Below are positions 14,751-17,024 of a stretch of DNA of 17,024 nucleotides, piece by piece (position 1 is the first letter of the stretch; the number at the start of each line of letters is the position of its first letter). Where the stretch lies: NCBI GenBank assembly GCA_023438245.1, contig JAEXRD010000085.1:1-17024 (forward strand). The letters run 5' to 3'. The DNA comes from Pseudomonadota bacterium (GTDB lineage Bacteria > Desulfobacterota > Desulfovibrionia > Desulfovibrionales > Desulfovibrionaceae). Under the pieces are notes generated by a model. That model saw nothing but the letters and a program-made list of their open reading frames with translations, had not been told where the DNA came from and searched no databases. The translations under genes were made by a program, and so were the position numbers.

Positions 14751-15813
14751 CGCTCCCGGCTCTCCCTACGGCCCCGCCCAGGCCGACAAGGAGCGCACCC
14801 TGTTCGGCGCGCTGGCCGACCTGACGCGCCTGCATTACCAGCGCTGCGAAGCCTACCGCAACATCGTGGACGCCCTGGGCGCGCCCCTGGAAGCCATGCG
14901 CCGCTGCGAGGACATCCCCTTCTTCCCGGTGAGCCTGTTCAAGGACCTGGAGCTGCGCAGCATCCCCCGCGAGGAGGTCTTCAAGGTGCTGACCTCCTCG
15001 GGCACCACGGGCCAGGCCGTTTCCAGGATGTACCTGGACCGGGCCACGGCCAGCGCGCAGCAGAAGGTGCTGGCGCACATCGTCACGGACTTCATGGGGG
15101 CTTCGCGCCTGCCCATGCTCATCATCGACTGCCCCTCCGTGCTGACGGACCGGAACACGTTCTCCGCACGGGGCGCCGGGGTGCTCGGCTTTTCCATCTT
15201 CGGCGCGGACAGGACCTACGCCCTGAACGACGACATGAGCCTGAACCGCGAGGCCGTGGACGGGTTCTGCCAGCGCCACGCGGGCCGCGACACCCTGCTC
15301 TTCGGCTTCACCTTCATGATCTGGAAGCACTTCTGCCAGCCGCTGCTGGCCGGCGCGACCAGGCCCGACCTCTCGCGCGGGGTGCTGTTCCACGGCGGCG
15401 GCTGGAAAAAGATGGAAAGCGAGGCCGTGACCTCGGACATCTTCCGCCAGCGCCTGGCCGAGGCCTGCGGACTGCGGCGCGTGCACAACTACTACGGCAT
15501 GGTGGAGCAGACCGGCTCCATCTATGTGGAATGCGAGCAGGGCCGCCTGCACGCCAGCGTCTATTCCGACGTCATCGTGCGCAGGCACCGGGACTTCTCT
15601 TGCTGCGCCGCGGGCGAACCGGGCATCATCCAGGTGCTTTCCGAACTGCCGCGCTCCTACCCCGGCCACTCCCTGCTCACAGAGGACCAGGGCGTGCTGC
15701 TGGGCGAGGACGACTGCCCGTGCGGCCGCAAGGGCCGCTCCTTCCAGGTGCTCGGACGGCTCAAATCCGCAGAAATACGGGGCTGTAGCGACACGTATGA
15801 ACAACGCGTTTGA
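14743..15813 (+). CDS. luxE: LuxE-like acyl-protein synthetase
   Basis: The 356-residue product matches the LuxE/acyl-protein synthetase family, distant relatives of ANL enzymes. Visible are the ATP-binding TSSGTTGQ (84-91), HGGGWKK (217-223), YGMVEQTG (251-258), a CPCGR motif (325-329) like that of PaaK-type ligases, and a C-terminal LGRLKSAEIRGCSDT with Cys348, placed like the acyl-accepting Cys of Vibrio LuxE. LuxE activates a fatty acid as acyl-AMP, takes it onto its own Cys and passes it to LuxC for reduction to aldehyde. LuxC follows directly, overlapping by 17 bases, so the pair should form a fatty-acid reductase. No luxA, luxB or luxD is present in the window, so a bioluminescent role is not suggested; a glycan- or lipid-linked role fits the neighbours. 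Confidence 0.9.
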   Translation: MTDAPGSPYGPAQADKERTLFGALADLTRLHYQRCEAYRNIVDALGAPLEAMRRCEDIPFFPVSLFKDLELRSIPREEVFKVLTSSGTTGQAVSRMYLDRATASAQQKVLAHIVTDFMGASRLPMLIIDCPSVLTDRNTFSARGAGVLGFSIFGADRTYALNDDMSLNREAVDGFCQRHAGRDTLLFGFTFMIWKHFCQPLLAGATRPDLSRGVLFHGGGWKKMESEAVTSDIFRQRLAEACGLRRVHNYYGMVEQTGSIYVECEQGRLHASVYSDVIVRRHRDFSCCAAGEPGIIQVLSELPRSYPGHSLLTEDQGVLLGEDDCPCGRKGRSFQVLGRLKSAEIRGCSDTYEQRV

Positions 15814-17024
15814 CACTCCGCACCTGAGTTTCGCCGTGGGCGACGGCGCGACCCTGGCGGCCATGCCGGGGCTGCCCGCATATCCGGCCTTCGACGACGC
15901 CGTGCTGGACTTCCTCCAGGACCTCTCGGCCGCGCTTCTGCGCACCGCCGCCGGGCATCCGGACGTGGCCACCTTCGCCTTCTGGTGCCGCCGGTCGGCC
16001 ATGGCCAAGCGCAAGGCCCGCTACCAGGACGGCAGCCTGCGCCTGGGCCGGGGCGTGGTGTTCCACAGCACGCCCTCCAACGTGCCGGTGAACTTCGCCT
16101 TCAGCTTCGCCGCCGGGCTGCTCAGCGGCAACGCCAACATCGTGCGCCTGCCCGCCAAGCCCTTCCCCCAGGTGGACATCATCTGCCAGGCCGTGTCCGC
16201 GCTGCTGCGCACCGAGGTCCACACCCGCCTCGCGCCCTACGTGGCCCTGGTGCGCTACGCCTCCTCCCGCGAGCTGAACGACGCCTTCTCCGCCCTCTGC
16301 GACGTGCGCGTGGTCTGGGGCGGCGACGAGACCATCCGGCGCATGCGCCAGTCGCCCCTGCCGCCGCGCGCCACGGAACTCACCTTCGCCAACCGCTTCT
16401 CCATCGCCGTCATCCAGGCCGACAGCTACCTGGCCGCACCCAACAAGCCAAAGATCGCCCAGGATTTCTACAACGACACCTACCTCTCGGACCAGAACGC
16501 CTGCACCGCGCCGCGCATCGTGGTCTGGCTGGGCGAACGCAAGTCCGAGGCCCAACACGCCTTCTGGGACGCCCTGGGCTCGCTGGCCCGCAGCCAGTAC
16601 CAGCTTTCGCCCGTGCAGGCCGTGGGCAAGCGCGCAGCGCTGTGCAAACTTGCCGCACATCGCCATGTGCACCTGGCCCCCGAGCCGGACCAGACCGTCG
16701 TGCGCGTGGCCCTCGAATCCCTGGACGCCTCCCTCCTGGCCCACATGTGCCACAGCGGCTACTTCCTCGAATACGACGCCCAGGCCCTGGACGAGATCCT
16801 GCCGCTGTGCGTGAGCCAGTGCCAGACGCTCACCCACTTCGGCCTGGCCCCGGCCGACATCGAAGCCTTCCTGCTGCGCCACAGGCCGCGCGGCATCGAC
16901 CGCGCAGTACCCCTGGGCCAGTCCATGGACTTCTCCCTGACCTGGGACGGCCACGACCTCATCCATAGCCTGACCCGGCTCGTCTCCGTCCGGTTGAGGT
17001 GGAGCGGAGAGGGTGAATCGGAGG
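15797..17024 (+). CDS. luxC: LuxC-like acyl-CoA/acyl-protein reductase (3' partial)
   Basis: The frame from ATG 15797 is open to the window end (409 residues seen), so the stop is outside. Family features: STPSNVPVNFAFSFAAGLLSGN (about 91-112, cofactor-binding region; here split by eye), ANIVRLPAKPFPQ (113-125), the catalytic cysteine Cys236 in LSDQNACTAP, and a C-terminal stretch RGIDRAVPLGQSMDFSLTWD followed by GHDLI (365-389) that matches the end of LuxC proteins. Thus only a few residues should be missing. LuxC takes the acyl group from LuxE onto its cysteine and reduces it to a fatty aldehyde with NADPH. No strong Shine-Dalgarno precedes the ATG; the 17-base overlap with luxE suggests coupled translation. 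Last gene seen of the plus-strand operon. Confidence 0.9.
   Translation, partial: MNNAFDTPHLSFAVGDGATLAAMPGLPAYPAFDDAVLDFLQDLSAALLRTAAGHPDVATFAFWCRRSAMAKRKARYQDGSLRLGRGVVFHSTPSNVPVNFAFSFAAGLLSGNANIVRLPAKPFPQVDIICQAVSALLRTEVHTRLAPYVALVRYASSRELNDAFSALCDVRVVWGGDETIRRMRQSPLPPRATELTFANRFSIAVIQADSYLAAPNKPKIAQDFYNDTYLSDQNACTAPRIVVWLGERKSEAQHAFWDALGSLARSQYQLSPVQAVGKRAALCKLAAHRHVHLAPEPDQTVVRVALESLDASLLAHMCHSGYFLEYDAQALDEILPLCVSQCQTLTHFGLAPADIEAFLLRHRPRGIDRAVPLGQSMDFSLTWDGHDLIHSLTRLVSVRLRWSGEGESE

Noticed and set aside
14743..17024. Bioluminescence operon
   Set aside because: LuxE and LuxC are present but no luxA, luxB or luxD is in the window, and the neighbours are sugar and carrier-protein enzymes. 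Sequence right of the window could still change this.

Overview
The window reads as one accessory locus of a high-GC Gram-negative bacterium. Genes are tightly packed, use G/C-ending codons and have clear Shine-Dalgarno sites. A type I secretion system, an S-layer-associated SapC protein and an apparent sigma-54 promoter all fit a proteobacterium. My guess is the Desulfovibrionales, from the overall flavour of the proteins; this is an inference and not proven by the sequence.

Left third (1-5732): the 3' end of a secreted repeat protein enters from the left edge. It has an in-register array of 22 octapeptides (consensus TTDQIxAL), a domain with four EF-hand-like calcium loops and a threonine-rich tail. 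A strong hairpin follows, then a SapC-family gene. Convergent to these, on the minus strand, lies an operon of type I ABC transporter, HlyD-type membrane-fusion protein and a 141-residue protein of unknown function. The outer-membrane (TolC-like) partner is not in the window. A 480-base divergent intergenic region (5733-6212) carries a good candidate sigma-54 promoter facing the transporter operon. Facing the other way it has a sigma-70-like promoter overlapped by an inverted repeat.

Right two thirds (6213-17024): nine plus-strand genes, mostly overlapping or separated by less than 70 bases. In order: (1) a TPR + OGT/SPINDLY-type (GT41) glycosyltransferase fused to an extra uncharacterised C-terminal domain; (2) a DegT/VioA-like sugar aminotransferase; (3) a methyltransferase-GT2 glycosyltransferase fusion; (4) a NeuD/PglD-type sugar acyltransferase; (5) a FabG-like short-chain reductase; (6) an acyl carrier protein; (7) an ANL-family (AMP-forming) acyl ligase; (8) LuxE-like acyl-protein synthetase; (9) LuxC-like acyl reductase, cut by the right edge.

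Working model (inference): genes 2 and 4 make an N-acylated amino sugar, and genes 5-9 make or activate an unusual acyl or aldehyde group on a carrier protein. Genes 1 and 3 assemble the decorated sugar on a surface protein or glycan. The threonine-rich exported protein next door is a candidate acceptor. LuxC and LuxE are the fatty-acid reductase components known from bioluminescence, but no luciferase gene is visible, so this looks like a non-luminescent use of that chemistry in glycan decoration.
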